48,564 bases of DNA, from positions 1 to 48,564 of the forward strand of contig CANGQQ010000002.1 of NCBI GenBank assembly GCA_947456025.1, read 5' to 3'. Below, piece by piece: positions 1 to 9,979 of the stretch (positions are counted from its first letter, which is position 1; every line of letters starts with the position of its first letter). The position numbers and the translations under genes are program-made. The DNA comes from Chitinophagaceae bacterium (GTDB lineage: Bacteria; Bacteroidota; Bacteroidia; Chitinophagales; Chitinophagaceae). Under the pieces are notes generated by a model. It made no database searches. It had not been told where the DNA came from and saw only the letters and a program-made list of their open reading frames with translations.

Positions 1-2830
1 CCATAGCCCTGCGTACACTCTCTTCCGTTGGTGTTGTGATCGCTTCATCGTAGGCATTGGTATGCAAGCTGTTGCAGTTATCGTAAATGGCATAGAGTGC
101 CTGCAATGTGGTACGGATGTCGTTAAAATCAATTTCCTGCGCATGCAGAGATCTTCCGGACGTTTGAATATGATATTTCAACATCTGGCTCCGCTTGTTC
201 GCCTTGTACTTGTACTTCATGGATTTCGCCCAGATGCGACGCGCCACTCTGCCAATAACACTGTATTCCGGATCCATCCCGTTGCTAAAAAAGAAGGACA
301 GATTTGGTGCAAAATCATCAATGTTCATCCCCCTGCTTAAGTAATATTCCACATAGGTAAAACCATTCGCCAACGTAAAAGCCAACTGGGTGATCGGGTT
401 CGCACCGGCTTCTGCTATATGATAGCCGCTGATACTGACGCTATAAAAATTCCGAACGTTTTGTTCAATGAAATAGGCCTGAACATCGCCCATTAACTTC
501 AATGCAAACTCTGTAGAAAAAATACAGGTATTCTGAGCCTGATCTTCTTTCAGGATATCTGCCTGCACCGTACCGCGCACCTGTTGTAAAGCGGCTATTT
601 TACATTGTTCATAAACAGCGGGCGGCAACACCTCATCCCCACTCAGGCCAAGTAATCGCAAACCCAATCCATCGTTCCCCTCAGGCAAGGTACCCGGAAA
701 GGATGTGTTATTGTAAACCGGTTGTGGCTGGTTTTTGTACTTTTCTGTTGCAACTTTTTTGACATCGTCCCATTTTTGATGAGCCTCAATCCATTTTTCA
801 CACTGCTGGTCAATGGCCGCATTCATAAAAAATGCAAGCAGAATGGGCGCAGGCCCGTTAATGGTCATACTCACCGAGGTCTTGGGATCACAAAGATCGA
901 ATCCACTGTATAATTTCTTTGCATCATCAACCGTAGCAATACTCACACCGCTGTTCCCCACTTTCCCATAGATATCGGGACGGTGGGCCGGATCTTCGCC
1001 ATACAACGTAACACTGTCGAAAGCAGTAGAAAGTCGTTTCGCCGGCTGTCCGGCAGAAACATAGTGAAACCGCTTGTTGGTACGTTCAGGGCCACCTTCA
1101 CCTGCAAACATCCGGGTTGGATCTTCGCCTTCGCGTTTCAAAGGAAACACGCCGGCTGTAAATGGAAAACTACCGGGAACGTTTTCCTGAGCCTGCCATT
1201 TGAGTAGATCTCCCCAATCTTTATATTTCGGCAACACGACTTTTGGAATACGTGTGCCGCTTAAACTGGTACTCACCATAGGTTGACGAATCACTTTATC
1301 ACGAACCTTGTATTCATAATAATCCTGTTGATACGCTTTCAATTTTTCAGGCCAGTGACGAACCAGTTTTTTAGCCACCGGTGTTTGCTGTTCCGTATAA
1401 AAATCAATTTGTTTTTGAATGGTTGCAATCAAATCTTCATTCCCTTTTTCCTTAAGGATTTCCAATGCCCCCTGTAACCGGTATATTTTAGAAGCAATTG
1501 CCGACTGGTCTTCTACCAATTGGTTATACTCCTTGATTGTATCTGCAATTTCGCTGAGATAGCGAACCCTTGCAGGAGGAATAATCATTGATTTGCTTAC
1601 TGTATCTCCGTGTGCAAAATGTTCGACTTCTCCAAAAACAATCTGTGTTTTTGCTTTAGTGGTTTGAATGATTTTTTCAAACAATTCATTTACACCGCCG
1701 TCATTGAACTGAGAGGCGATGGTTCCCACAACCGGTAATTCCTCGTCTTTGGCAGTAAACAGTTTGTGGTTGCGTTTGTATTGCTTTCTCACATCGGCTA
1801 TCGCATCCAGTGCCCCGGCTTTATCAAACTTGTTGATGGCAATGAGATCGGCATAATCCAGCATATTGATTTTTTCCAACTGCGAAGCGGCACCGTATTC
1901 CGGTGTCATGACGTACAGACTCAGGTTGCAATACTCGAGTATAGACGCATCGCTCTGGCCCACCCCTGCACTTTCTAAAATGATGAAGTCAAAGCCGGCT
2001 TCCTTACAAATATCGATGGCTTCCTGAACGTAGGCACTCAATGCACGGTCACTTTCTCTTGTTGCCAAGCTGCGCATGTACGCTCTTGGATTGGAGATCG
2101 AATTCATTCTGATACGATCCCCCAGTAAGGCTCCGCCTGTTTTTTTCTTGGAAGGATCCACCGATATAACCGCAATGGTTTTGTCCTGAAACGTATTCAG
2201 GAAACGACGAACGATTTCATCTGTAACCGATGATTTACCGGCCCCACCCGTCCCGGTGATGCCCAGAACCGGGATGGAGCGTTCATTTTTTTGTATGGTA
2301 GCAGTCTGTCCGTTTTCCGCATTGGTAATTTTCCGGGCAATGGTCCGCACATCCTTAACTTCGCCCAGCGTCATGGGGGCCGTATAGGTTCCGTTTCCAT
2401 TCAGGCAAACATCACATTGACGAATCACATCCTCGATCATGCCTTCCAATCCAAGTTTTCGGCCGTCATCGGGTGAATAAATACGAGTGATGCCATATTG
2501 GTGCAACTCTTCAATTTCGGAAGGAAGGATCGTACCTCCGCCTCCTCCAAATATTTTAATGTGCCCACAGCCGTTCTCTTCCAAAAGGTCTTTCATGTAT
2601 TTGAAAAACTCTACATGCCCCCCCTGATAACTGGTGATGGCAATACCCTGTGCATCTTCCTCAATGGCACATTCTACGATCTCATGAACACTTCGGTTGT
2701 GCCCTAAATGAATGATTTCCGCACCCAGACTTTGCATGATACGTCGCATGATGTTGATCGCCGCATCATGACCATCAAAAAGAGAAGCTGCGGTTACTAT
2801 ACGGACTTTATTCTGTGGGGTATAACTCAT
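1..2830 (-). CDS. icmF: Fused isobutyryl-CoA mutase IcmF (B12-binding domain, MeaB/ArgK-like G-protein chaperone, mutase domain); 3' end truncated by window edge
   Basis: Manual minus-strand translation from ATG at 2830: [33 protein letters not shown] (B12 motif DGHDAA), [16 protein letters not shown] (P-loop), then [55 protein letters not shown] (mutase domain). No stop before position 1, so the ORF track omits it. Confidence 0.93.
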   Translation of the reverse strand, partial: MSYTPQNKVRIVTAASLFDGHDAAINIMRRIMQSLGAEIIHLGHNRSVHEIVECAIEEDAQGIAITSYQGGHVEFFKYMKDLLEENGCGHIKIFGGGGGTILPSEIEELHQYGITRIYSPDDGRKLGLEGMIEDVIRQCDVCLNGNGTYTAPMTLGEVKDVRTIARKITNAENGQTATIQKNERSIPVLGITGTGGAGKSSVTDEIVRRFLNTFQDKTIAVISVDPSKKKTGGALLGDRIRMNSISNPRAYMRSLATRESDRALSAYVQEAIDICKEAGFDFIILESAGVGQSDASILEYCNLSLYVMTPEYGAASQLEKINMLDYADLIAINKFDKAGALDAIADVRKQYKRNHKLFTAKDEELPVVGTIASQFNDGGVNELFEKIIQTTKAKTQIVFGEVEHFAHGDTVSKSMIIPPARVRYLSEIADTIKEYNQLVEDQSAIASKIYRLQGALEILKEKGNEDLIATIQKQIDFYTEQQTPVAKKLVRHWPEKLKAYQQDYYEYKVRDKVIRQPMVSTSLSGTRIPKVVLPKYKDWGDLLKWQAQENVPGSFPFTAGVFPLKREGEDPTRMFAGEGGPERTNKRFHYVSAGQPAKRLSTAFDSVTLYGEDPAHRPDIYGKVGNSGVSIATVDDAKKLYSGFDLCDPKTSVSMTINGPAPILLAFFMNAAIDQQCEKWIEAHQKWDDVKKVATEKYKNQPQPVYNNTSFPGTLPEGNDGLGLRLLGLSGDEVLPPAVYEQCKIAALQQVRGTVQADILKEDQAQNTCIFSTEFALKLMGDVQAYFIEQNVRNFYSVSISGYHIAEAGANPITQLAFTLANGFTYVEYYLSRGMNIDDFAPNLSFFFSNGMDPEYSVIGRVARRIWAKSMKYKYKANKRSQMLKYHIQTSGRSLHAQEIDFNDIRTTLQALYAIYDNCNSLHTNAYDEAITTPTEESVRRAM

Positions 2831-2852
2831 AACAAGCAAATTTTCAAGACGG

Positions 2853-2860
2853 CAAAGGTA
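2853..2860 (-). promoter_or_regulatory. Bacteroidota -7 element TACCTTTG upstream of icmF
   Basis: + strand CAAAGGTA, reverse complement TACCTTTG, matches TAnnTTTG exactly; no clear -33 element. Confidence 0.4.
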
Positions 2861-2900
2861 CAATAAGGCCGATAAAAGTTAATACCTGTTAGTCAACAAT

Positions 2901-2924
2901 AAAAAAGCCCCCAAATGGAGGCTT
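2901..2924 (-). terminator. Intrinsic terminator downstream of the yugP-like gene
   Basis: Minus strand AAGCCTCC-ATTT-GGGGGCTT followed by TTTT; one G-U wobble. Confidence 0.7.
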
Positions 2925-2944
2925 AATCTATTGTTTATCAATCA

Positions 2945-3637
2945 TTAATCTCTTCGATTCAGATAAATCAAAATATATTGAACCAATGTAACGACCGACG
3001 CAAGAGCGGCAACTACATAAGTCGCTGCGGCCCATTTCAACGCATCACGAGCACCGGGATGCTCGTTAGTATTCGTAATTTTGGCATGATCGAGCCAAGC
3101 CAACGCCCTGTTACTCGCATCAAACTCAACCGGTAATGTGATTAAAGAAAAGACGGTTGTAGCGGCAAAAAACAGAATCCCGATCAATAAAATGGTAGGA
3201 TTACCGCCGCCGAAACCCAGCATCCCTACACCAATTGCCAGGATCCATTGCGACAAAGTCGTGCTCACCTGTACCAGTGGCACCATACGAGAACGCATCA
3301 TAAGCCATTGATATCCAGTTGAATGCTGAACTGCATGGCCACATTCGTGTGCCGCAACGGCAGCCGCAGCTATGGAGTTGCCGTTGAAAACTTCCGGACT
3401 AAGGTTCACCGTTTTTTTAAGGGGATTGTAGTGATCGGATAAGAATCCATCAACCGAAACCACCTGTACATCGTAGATTCCGCTTTCTCGGAGCATTTTT
3501 TCAGCAACTTCCCTGCCGGTGAGTCTGCTTTGGAGCGGTACTTTGCCGTATTCCTGAAACTTACTTTTTAAACGCATTTGAACCAAAAAACCAATACCCA
3601 TAAAAAGGAGCGAAACAAATAAAATTCCGGGTGTCAT
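2945..3637 (-). CDS. Zinc metallopeptidase, YugP family
   Basis: HECGHAVQ motif, N-terminal TM, C-terminal TMs; 230 aa. Confidence 0.88.
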   Translation of the reverse strand: MTPGILFVSLLFMGIGFLVQMRLKSKFQEYGKVPLQSRLTGREVAEKMLRESGIYDVQVVSVDGFLSDHYNPLKKTVNLSPEVFNGNSIAAAAVAAHECGHAVQHSTGYQWLMMRSRMVPLVQVSTTLSQWILAIGVGMLGFGGGNPTILLIGILFFAATTVFSLITLPVEFDASNRALAWLDHAKITNTNEHPGARDALKWAAATYVVAALASVVTLVQYILIYLNRRD

Positions 3638-3906
3638 GTCTTAATTTTTTCAATGTTACCATCAAAACTATGACCAAAAAAGCGAGACTGCCTATTTTTT
3701 TCTTGAACCTATAAAGAATTGACGAAATGGCAGAAGCGAAGATTTATTGCAAGTAGAAATTGAGTAAAAGAATCGTTGCCGTGATTCCAAATATAATTCA
3801 TATATCGCTGATTTACAGTCTTTTAAATGCTTAATAACGAATGTTTTTTGGTACTGTCAGTTAAGGCTTTCTTAAAAAATAGTTATTCACACAGGGCAAA
3901 AATAAT

Positions 3907-3936
3907 TTTGAAATCTAACTGCAATTTGTAATTTAG
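3907..3936 (+). promoter_or_regulatory. Predicted promoter of intergenic small RNA 1
   Basis: TTTG (3907-3910), 18-nt spacer, TAATTTAG (3929-3936); close to TTTG-N19-TAnnTTTG. Confidence 0.4.
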
Positions 3937-3939
3937 CAA

Positions 3940-4001
3940 CAGAATTTAATGGGTTAGTAAGTACAAAGGGTTGAAAGCAATTTCAGCCCTTTTACTTTTT
4001 T
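3940..4001 (+). ncRNA. Candidate small RNA 1 (about 60 nt)
   Basis: Sits between a predicted promoter and a strong terminator; no ORF; contains ATGGGTTAGTAAGTAC (3949-3964), complementary to the segment at 28368-28383. Confidence 0.4.
3965..4001 (+). terminator. Intrinsic terminator (candidate sRNA 1)
   Basis: AAAGGGTTGAAA-GCAA-TTTCAGCCCTTT (12-bp stem with one U-G) then TACTTTTTT. Confidence 0.75.
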
Positions 4002-4156
4002 AAACCCATCGCATTTACACACGCCGCCATCAACCTGTTGTCGTTTTCAAGTTCCTGTAAATTCAAGATCCCGAAATTTCATCTACGTTTTTTTGATTAT
4101 TTTTTTCAACGTGTTCGTTCCGTTTGATTGATTTTCTTATCGATTATCTTTACCGC

Positions 4157-5545
4157 ATGGCTAAATTGAAATCCGCTTTTTTCTGTCAGCATTGTGGTTA
4201 TGAATCGGCGAAATGGCTGGGAAAATGTCCGGCGTGTAATGAATGGAATACATTTGTTGAAGAACTCATCACGAAAGATAAAAGTGAATTCCAAAAACAA
4301 TCATGGAAAGAAACACCGGCACACGGTACCATGAAAACAATTTCCATTCTGGATGTTAAGAGCAGCGAAGAAAAAAGAATTTATTCCTCTGATCAGGAAT
4401 TGAATCGCGTACTTGGAGGAGGAATTGTTCCCGGAAGCATTGTACTGGTTGCCGGCGAACCCGGTATTGGAAAATCAACTTTGTTTTTACAACTGGGGCT
4501 TCAACTGGAAGGGATTCGCACCTTGTACATCAGTGGTGAAGAAAGTGAACAACAAATAAAAATGCGCGCAGACCGTATTCAACTGGTCAATGACGATTTT
4601 TATCTGCTAACAGAAACCTCGACCAATATCATTTTTCAGGAAATCAAAAAATTAAAACCTGATTTAGTTATTATTGATTCCATTCAAACATTGCAAACGC
4701 CCCACGTTGAATCGGGACCCGGAAGCATTTCTCAAATTCGGGAAACAGCCGCCGAATTGCAGCGCTTTGCTAAAGAAACGCAAACGCCGGTATTTTTAAT
4801 TGGACATATAACAAAAGACGGTAGCATTGCCGGTCCAAAAATTTTGGAGCACATGGTTGATACCGTTCTGCAATTTGAAGGCGACCGTCATTATGCCTAT
4901 CGCATCTTAAGAACCATGAAAAACAGATTTGGATCCACATCCGAGCTGGGAATCTATGAGATGCGGGAAAACGGAATGCGCCCGGTAACCAATCCCAGTG
5001 AAATTTTAATAACACAAAAAGAAGATCAACTCAGCGGCATTGCAATCGCCGCTACAATGGAAGGGATGCGACCCATGCTTATAGAAGTTCAGGCATTGGT
5101 AACACAAAGCGTTTATGGAACACCACAACGAACCGTAACCGGCTTTGACCTGAGACGCTTGCAATTGCTTCTCGCCGTTTTGGAAAAAAGAGGAGGCTTT
5201 CATTTTGGCATGAAAGATGTTTTTCTGAATATCGCCGGCGGACTTAAAGTTGAAGATCCCTCGATCGACCTGGCCGTTTTATGTGCGTTGCTTTCGAGTT
5301 ACGAAGACACACCTCTCCATCCAAAAATCTGTTTCGCCGGAGAAGTAGGGCTCAGTGGTGAGATCAGAGCTGTCAATCGCATTGAACAGCGGATTTCAGA
5401 AGCCGAAAAACTTGGATTTGATAAAATGATTATCAGCAAATACAATCAATCAAATCCGAAAGAGGGAAAACAAAAAGCCCCCAAATTTAATATTGAAGTC
5501 GTTCCTATGGGAAAAGTTGAAGAGCTTTACCAATATTTGTTTTAA
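4157..5545 (+). CDS. radA: DNA repair protein RadA
   Basis: CQHCGYESAKWLGKCPACNEWNTF zinc finger, GEPGIGKST Walker A, KNRFGS motif. ATG at 4157 preferred over the ORF-track start 4124. Confidence 0.97.
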   Translation: MAKLKSAFFCQHCGYESAKWLGKCPACNEWNTFVEELITKDKSEFQKQSWKETPAHGTMKTISILDVKSSEEKRIYSSDQELNRVLGGGIVPGSIVLVAGEPGIGKSTLFLQLGLQLEGIRTLYISGEESEQQIKMRADRIQLVNDDFYLLTETSTNIIFQEIKKLKPDLVIIDSIQTLQTPHVESGPGSISQIRETAAELQRFAKETQTPVFLIGHITKDGSIAGPKILEHMVDTVLQFEGDRHYAYRILRTMKNRFGSTSELGIYEMRENGMRPVTNPSEILITQKEDQLSGIAIAATMEGMRPMLIEVQALVTQSVYGTPQRTVTGFDLRRLQLLLAVLEKRGGFHFGMKDVFLNIAGGLKVEDPSIDLAVLCALLSSYEDTPLHPKICFAGEVGLSGEIRAVNRIEQRISEAEKLGFDKMIISKYNQSNPKEGKQKAPKFNIEVVPMGKVEELYQYLF

Positions 5546-5547
5546 CC

Positions 5548-6255
5548 ATGATTCACACCTTACAATCCTGGGGAAAAGACCTGATGCATTTTTTCTTCCC
5601 CCACATCTGTGCCGGTTGTGGCAGCGATTTGATTTTGCAGGAACAAACCGTATGCATTCAGTGCCATACTTCGATTCCGGAAACCGGCTTTGCTACGATC
5701 GCCGGAAATCCGATTGAAAAAATATTTTACGGCCGCCTCCCGGTTGTTGCAGCGACAAGCAGCTATTTCTTTACCAAAGATGCTGCCTTACAAAATTTGA
5801 TACACGCTTTAAAATACAAAGGCCAACAAGAAGTGGGCTTCCAACTGGGAAAATGGATGGGACTACAACTCAATGCAAGTGGTCGCTTTAACACCATTGA
5901 CGCACTGATCCCTATGCCTTTGTTTCCGGAACGAGAACGAAAAAGAGGGTACAATCAGGCCGCAGTATTGTGTCATGGGATTGCGGAGATTACAGGCATC
6001 CCTGTTGAAACAAATTGGTTTGGCCGTAACAAAGCAACTGCAACTCAAACGCGCAAAGGAAGAAATGAACGATGGGAAAATGTGCACGATAGCTTTAGTG
6101 TAATGGACCTGCAAAAACCTCAAGGGAAACATATTTTATTGGTTGATGATGTCATTACAACGGGTGCAACGCTGGAAGCATGCGGTACATGCATCACCTC
6201 CATTCCCCAAACAAAACTCAGTATTGCAACATTGGCATGGGCCAGCGATGATTAA
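5548..6255 (+). CDS. ComF family protein (phosphoribosyltransferase)
   Basis: CAGCG..C..C zinc-binding N-term, ILLVDDVITTGATLEACG PRPP motif. Confidence 0.93.
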   Translation: MIHTLQSWGKDLMHFFFPHICAGCGSDLILQEQTVCIQCHTSIPETGFATIAGNPIEKIFYGRLPVVAATSSYFFTKDAALQNLIHALKYKGQQEVGFQLGKWMGLQLNASGRFNTIDALIPMPLFPERERKRGYNQAAVLCHGIAEITGIPVETNWFGRNKATATQTRKGRNERWENVHDSFSVMDLQKPQGKHILLVDDVITTGATLEACGTCITSIPQTKLSIATLAWASDD

Positions 6256-6316
6256 GTAGACGGGTTTAACAACTTGTCATCTCAGATTCCAATCACCTTG
6301 CTTATTTTTACACCTC

Positions 6317-7708
6317 TTGAAACAATTCCTCACCATATTATGCTTCCTTTTTTCTGCAGGATTTTTTTCCTGCAAAAAAGATCTGATCAATACGAGTAGC
6401 GAAGCCCGGTTGGACATTGGTACAGACAGTATTCAATTTGATACCGTTTTTGTATCGGCCGGTTCTGTAACACAATACTTCCTGATAAAAAATAACAACA
6501 AACAAACCATACGCATTTCCAATCTTCAACTCATGGGAGGAACCGGTTCCAATTTTAAAATCAATGCAGATGGAACTGCCGGCACACAATTTAAAAATCT
6601 CGAAATTGAAGGGAATGACAGCATGTATGTATTTGTAAGCGTTAATGTTGACCCAAACAACGACAAGCTTCCCTTTATTTTAAAAGATAGCATACGGATA
6701 GATTGCAACGGGAATACCTACTTCAAACAACTTGAAGCATGGGGACAAAATGCATATTACTACAGAAATCAATTACTGGAAGGAAACATTACCTGGTCGA
6801 ACGATCTCCCGCATGTCATTTTGGGAGGTTGCATCGTTGATACAAATGCCATTTTAACGATAGAGGCAGGAACTCGAATTTATCTGAATGCAGATGCACC
6901 TTTTATTGTTGACGGCACCGTTCGGGTTGAAGGAACCAAAAGCGATAGTGTTGTATTCAAAGGAAATCGTTTGGATGCTCCCTACAATGATTATCCGGGT
7001 GCATGGCCCGGCATCTACTTCAGAGGAAGCAGCATCAACAACCAATTAACGTATGCACACATTTTAAACGCCTACCAGGGTATTATATCGGAACAACCGG
7101 CTTCCAATTCGAACCCCAAAGTAGTATTGAACAACTGCATACTCGACAACATCTATGACATTGGATTGTTTGGCATCAACAGCAGCATCGAAGCTTCCAA
7201 TTGCCTAATCAGTAATTGCGGGAACAATGTTGCATTGATCTACGGAGGCAATTATCGCTTCACACATTGCACATTTGTTTCTGTATCGAATGCGTTCATT
7301 CAGCACAAAAACCCGGTAATGACACTTACCAATTTCGTGAAAGCCAACAACCAACTGTTCACTTCACCTCTTACCACTACGCTTACCAATTGCATTATTT
7401 GGGGCGACTTTGGATTTGTAGACAATGAACTCATCGTACAGAAAGAAGGAACGGATCCCGCAAACATCACGCTTGACCATGTTTTATACCGGGCCAAAAC
7501 AGATCCCGGTCATACGACTTTTACAAGTGTCATTCGAAACATGGATCCTGTATTTGATAGTATCGATGTTAGCAAACGCTATTACAACTTCCGATTAAAA
7601 AACAATTCACCTGCTGTCAACAGCGGAAAGGTCACTTCGTTACTGACCGATTTAGATGGACATCCGAGAATCGGATTGCCGGATCTTGGTTGTTATGAAT
7701 TCCCATAA
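6317..7708 (+). CDS. Lipoprotein with right-handed parallel beta-helix repeats
   Basis: MKQFLTILCFLFSAGFFSCKKD lipobox; repeated NCxLxN patterns; C-term NSPAVNSGKVTSLLTDLDGHPRIGLPDLGCYEF. TTG start. Confidence 0.75.
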   Translation: MKQFLTILCFLFSAGFFSCKKDLINTSSEARLDIGTDSIQFDTVFVSAGSVTQYFLIKNNNKQTIRISNLQLMGGTGSNFKINADGTAGTQFKNLEIEGNDSMYVFVSVNVDPNNDKLPFILKDSIRIDCNGNTYFKQLEAWGQNAYYYRNQLLEGNITWSNDLPHVILGGCIVDTNAILTIEAGTRIYLNADAPFIVDGTVRVEGTKSDSVVFKGNRLDAPYNDYPGAWPGIYFRGSSINNQLTYAHILNAYQGIISEQPASNSNPKVVLNNCILDNIYDIGLFGINSSIEASNCLISNCGNNVALIYGGNYRFTHCTFVSVSNAFIQHKNPVMTLTNFVKANNQLFTSPLTTTLTNCIIWGDFGFVDNELIVQKEGTDPANITLDHVLYRAKTDPGHTTFTSVIRNMDPVFDSIDVSKRYYNFRLKNNSPAVNSGKVTSLLTDLDGHPRIGLPDLGCYEFP

Positions 7709-7780
7709 CAGAATTTCTACTTAGACAAATGAACTTTATCCTTTTCTTTTTGTCATACTCATACATTTAATTTTCTTAAA

Positions 7781-8335
7781 ATGATACGTTTCCTGTACTT
7801 ATCGATTCTCTTGTTATCGTGCGCCTTTACTCCTTCGCAACCCAAAATTGAAACAACCATGCAAGAAGCATCCATCTATGATTTTAAAGTACCCGGACTT
7901 GACGGAGATACCATTGACTTTGCACAGTTTAAAGGAAAGAAAATTCTGCTCGTAAATACAGCTTCCGAATGCGGCTATACGCCCCAGTATGCCGAACTGG
8001 AACAACTGTACAAACGTTACAAAGAAAATCTGGTCGTTGTAGGCTTTCCGGCTAATGACTTTCTGGGTCAGGAACCAGGCTCCAATGAAGAAATCCGATC
8101 TTTCTGTTCCCGTAATTACGGCGTTTCCTTCCCTATGGCCACTAAAATTCATGTCAAAGGATCCAAAATCCATCCCATTTACCAATGGCTTACCCATAAA
8201 GAGAAAAATGGTGTAATGGACGCCAATGTAAAATGGAATTTCAATAAATTTCTGATTGATGAAAAAGGATTGCTGATAGCCTATTTCCCCAGCAGCGTTA
8301 AACCCTTAAGCGAAGAATTGCGCTCAAAACTGTAA
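7781..8335 (+). CDS. Glutathione peroxidase family protein (paralogue 1)
   Basis: NTASECGYTPQYAELEQLY, FPANDFLGQEPGSNEEI, KWNFNKFLID. Confidence 0.93.
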   Translation: MIRFLYLSILLLSCAFTPSQPKIETTMQEASIYDFKVPGLDGDTIDFAQFKGKKILLVNTASECGYTPQYAELEQLYKRYKENLVVVGFPANDFLGQEPGSNEEIRSFCSRNYGVSFPMATKIHVKGSKIHPIYQWLTHKEKNGVMDANVKWNFNKFLIDEKGLLIAYFPSSVKPLSEELRSKL

Positions 8336-8412
8336 AACACAGATCTGTCAAATTTGAACTTGCAAGCCGGATCATCGGCTCAATTCCGTGGATCAAAGCG
8401 TATCTTCGCTCA

Positions 8413-9585
8413 GTGGAATTTCAAGATATTATAGGTCAAAAAGAGTCTATCCACCTGCTAAAAGAACTGGTGGATCAAAATCGCCTGAGCCATGCACTGC
8501 TTTTTATTGGCAAAGAAGGTTCCGGTGCCCTTCCACTTGCCTTGGCGTTTAGCACGTATGTGGTTACACAAAGTGAAAAGAAAACCGAAGCAACATCCGC
8601 ACTTTTTCAAGAACAAGCAGGAATCGCTCAAAAAACCGGCCAGGAGACTTCCTTAGCCCTTCAATACATTCACCCGGACATTCATTACAGCTATCCGGTT
8701 ATTTCAAAAAAAGGAAAGGACAAGCCCATAAGTACAGATTATATCCAGGAATGGCGCGCGTTCATCCAACAAAACCCATACGGCAACGTGTATGATTGGC
8801 TGCAATTTATTGAAGCCGATAACAAGCAAGGCAATATCTCTGCTGCAGAATGTACAGACATCATTCGCAAACTCAATCTCAAAAGTTTTGAAAGCGAATA
8901 CAAAATACTGCTCATCTGGATGCCCGAATATTTGGGAAACGAAGGCAACAAATTGCTGAAACTTATCGAAGAACCACCACCCAATACTTTATTTCTTTTG
9001 GTGGCAGAAAATGAAAGTTTGCTGTTGCCCACAATTATAAGCAGGTGTCAAACCATCCATGTACCGCCAATCGACCTGCATGAAGTATCTAGCGCATTAA
9101 GAGAACGCCATCAACTCCAAACAGAGCAGGCCAACCAAATTGCGGGAATCAGTGAAGGGAATTTTCGGGAAGCATTGCAACTGATACAACATTCCGAGGC
9201 CGATTGGCAGTCTCTTTTGCGGGAATGGCTCAATGCCATTTTAAAAACAGGCCCTGTAGCTCAGGTAAAATGGGTGGAACAGGTTTCTGAACTTGGGCGG
9301 GAAAAACAAAAGCAATTTTTACGGTATTTTAATCACTTGCTGGAACAAAGTATCCGGCTGCGTACCATGGGCGAGGAACAGCTTCCTTTAACCGGTACTG
9401 AAAAAGACTTTTCGGTTCGCCTCAACAAATTGTGCGATATCAGTCAAATGGAAGCGATCACCGGAGAACTGGATAAAGCAGCCTACTATATTGAACGAAA
9501 TGCCAACGCCAAAATGCTTTTCATGGCTTTAACCCTGAAACTCTACCATATCATTGCAAATAAAGCTGTGATTGAAGTACAATAG
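8413..9585 (+). CDS. DNA polymerase III subunit delta' (HolB-like)
   Basis: MEFQDIIGQKESIHLLKELVDQNRLSHALLFIGKEGSG; LKLIEEPPPNTLFLLVAENESLLLPTIISRCQTI. GTG start. Confidence 0.9.
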   Translation: MEFQDIIGQKESIHLLKELVDQNRLSHALLFIGKEGSGALPLALAFSTYVVTQSEKKTEATSALFQEQAGIAQKTGQETSLALQYIHPDIHYSYPVISKKGKDKPISTDYIQEWRAFIQQNPYGNVYDWLQFIEADNKQGNISAAECTDIIRKLNLKSFESEYKILLIWMPEYLGNEGNKLLKLIEEPPPNTLFLLVAENESLLLPTIISRCQTIHVPPIDLHEVSSALRERHQLQTEQANQIAGISEGNFREALQLIQHSEADWQSLLREWLNAILKTGPVAQVKWVEQVSELGREKQKQFLRYFNHLLEQSIRLRTMGEEQLPLTGTEKDFSVRLNKLCDISQMEAITGELDKAAYYIERNANAKMLFMALTLKLYHIIANKAVIEVQ

Positions 9586-9677
9586 TAAGCTCTTGAAGTC
9601 CAGGTATAACGCCTTTCGACTCAAGCAACACAGATCCCACTTACAGAACAAGGATTCATCCTTTCGCCAGAATTCAT

Positions 9678-9685
9678 TATTTTTG
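9678..9685 (+). promoter_or_regulatory. Bacteroidota -7 element TATTTTTG in the holB-ricT gap
   Basis: Exact TAnnTTTG match with a weak TTC at the -33 position (N20). Confidence 0.35.
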
Positions 9686-9875
9686 ACTAATTGACCCGTA
9701 GGGAAGGATTCAGGTGAAAAGGACGGTCAAAAGGAAAACCGCTCAACAATCGGGTTCCGAGATCAATAGCAGGCAACGTATAGTACATCTTAATACTGAT
9801 TCATCTACCGGAAAACCATTCCGTTTTATGGAAAAGAGTTACAACAGCTTACAGCAGTTTTGTTCCGGGTTTTAT
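9686..9875 (+). ncRNA. Candidate structured ncRNA or long structured 5' leader of ricT
   Basis: 5' ACTAAT-TG-ACCCG pairs with 3' CGGGT-TTT-ATTAGT; internal CCGGAA/TTCCGG; no ORF. Confidence 0.2.
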
Positions 9876-9979
9876 TAGTATCTATACCAAAAGCCTCCTA
9901 GCGTTTCACGAATCGCTTGTTCAGTGTTGAACCATTTTTTCATATTCGTCCGTTTGACTACGGATCAAAGTTTATAATA

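Noticed and set aside
9740-9765. GGGTTCCGAGATC as a possible tRNA T-arm
   Set aside because: No acceptor stem, D-arm or anticodon arm around it.
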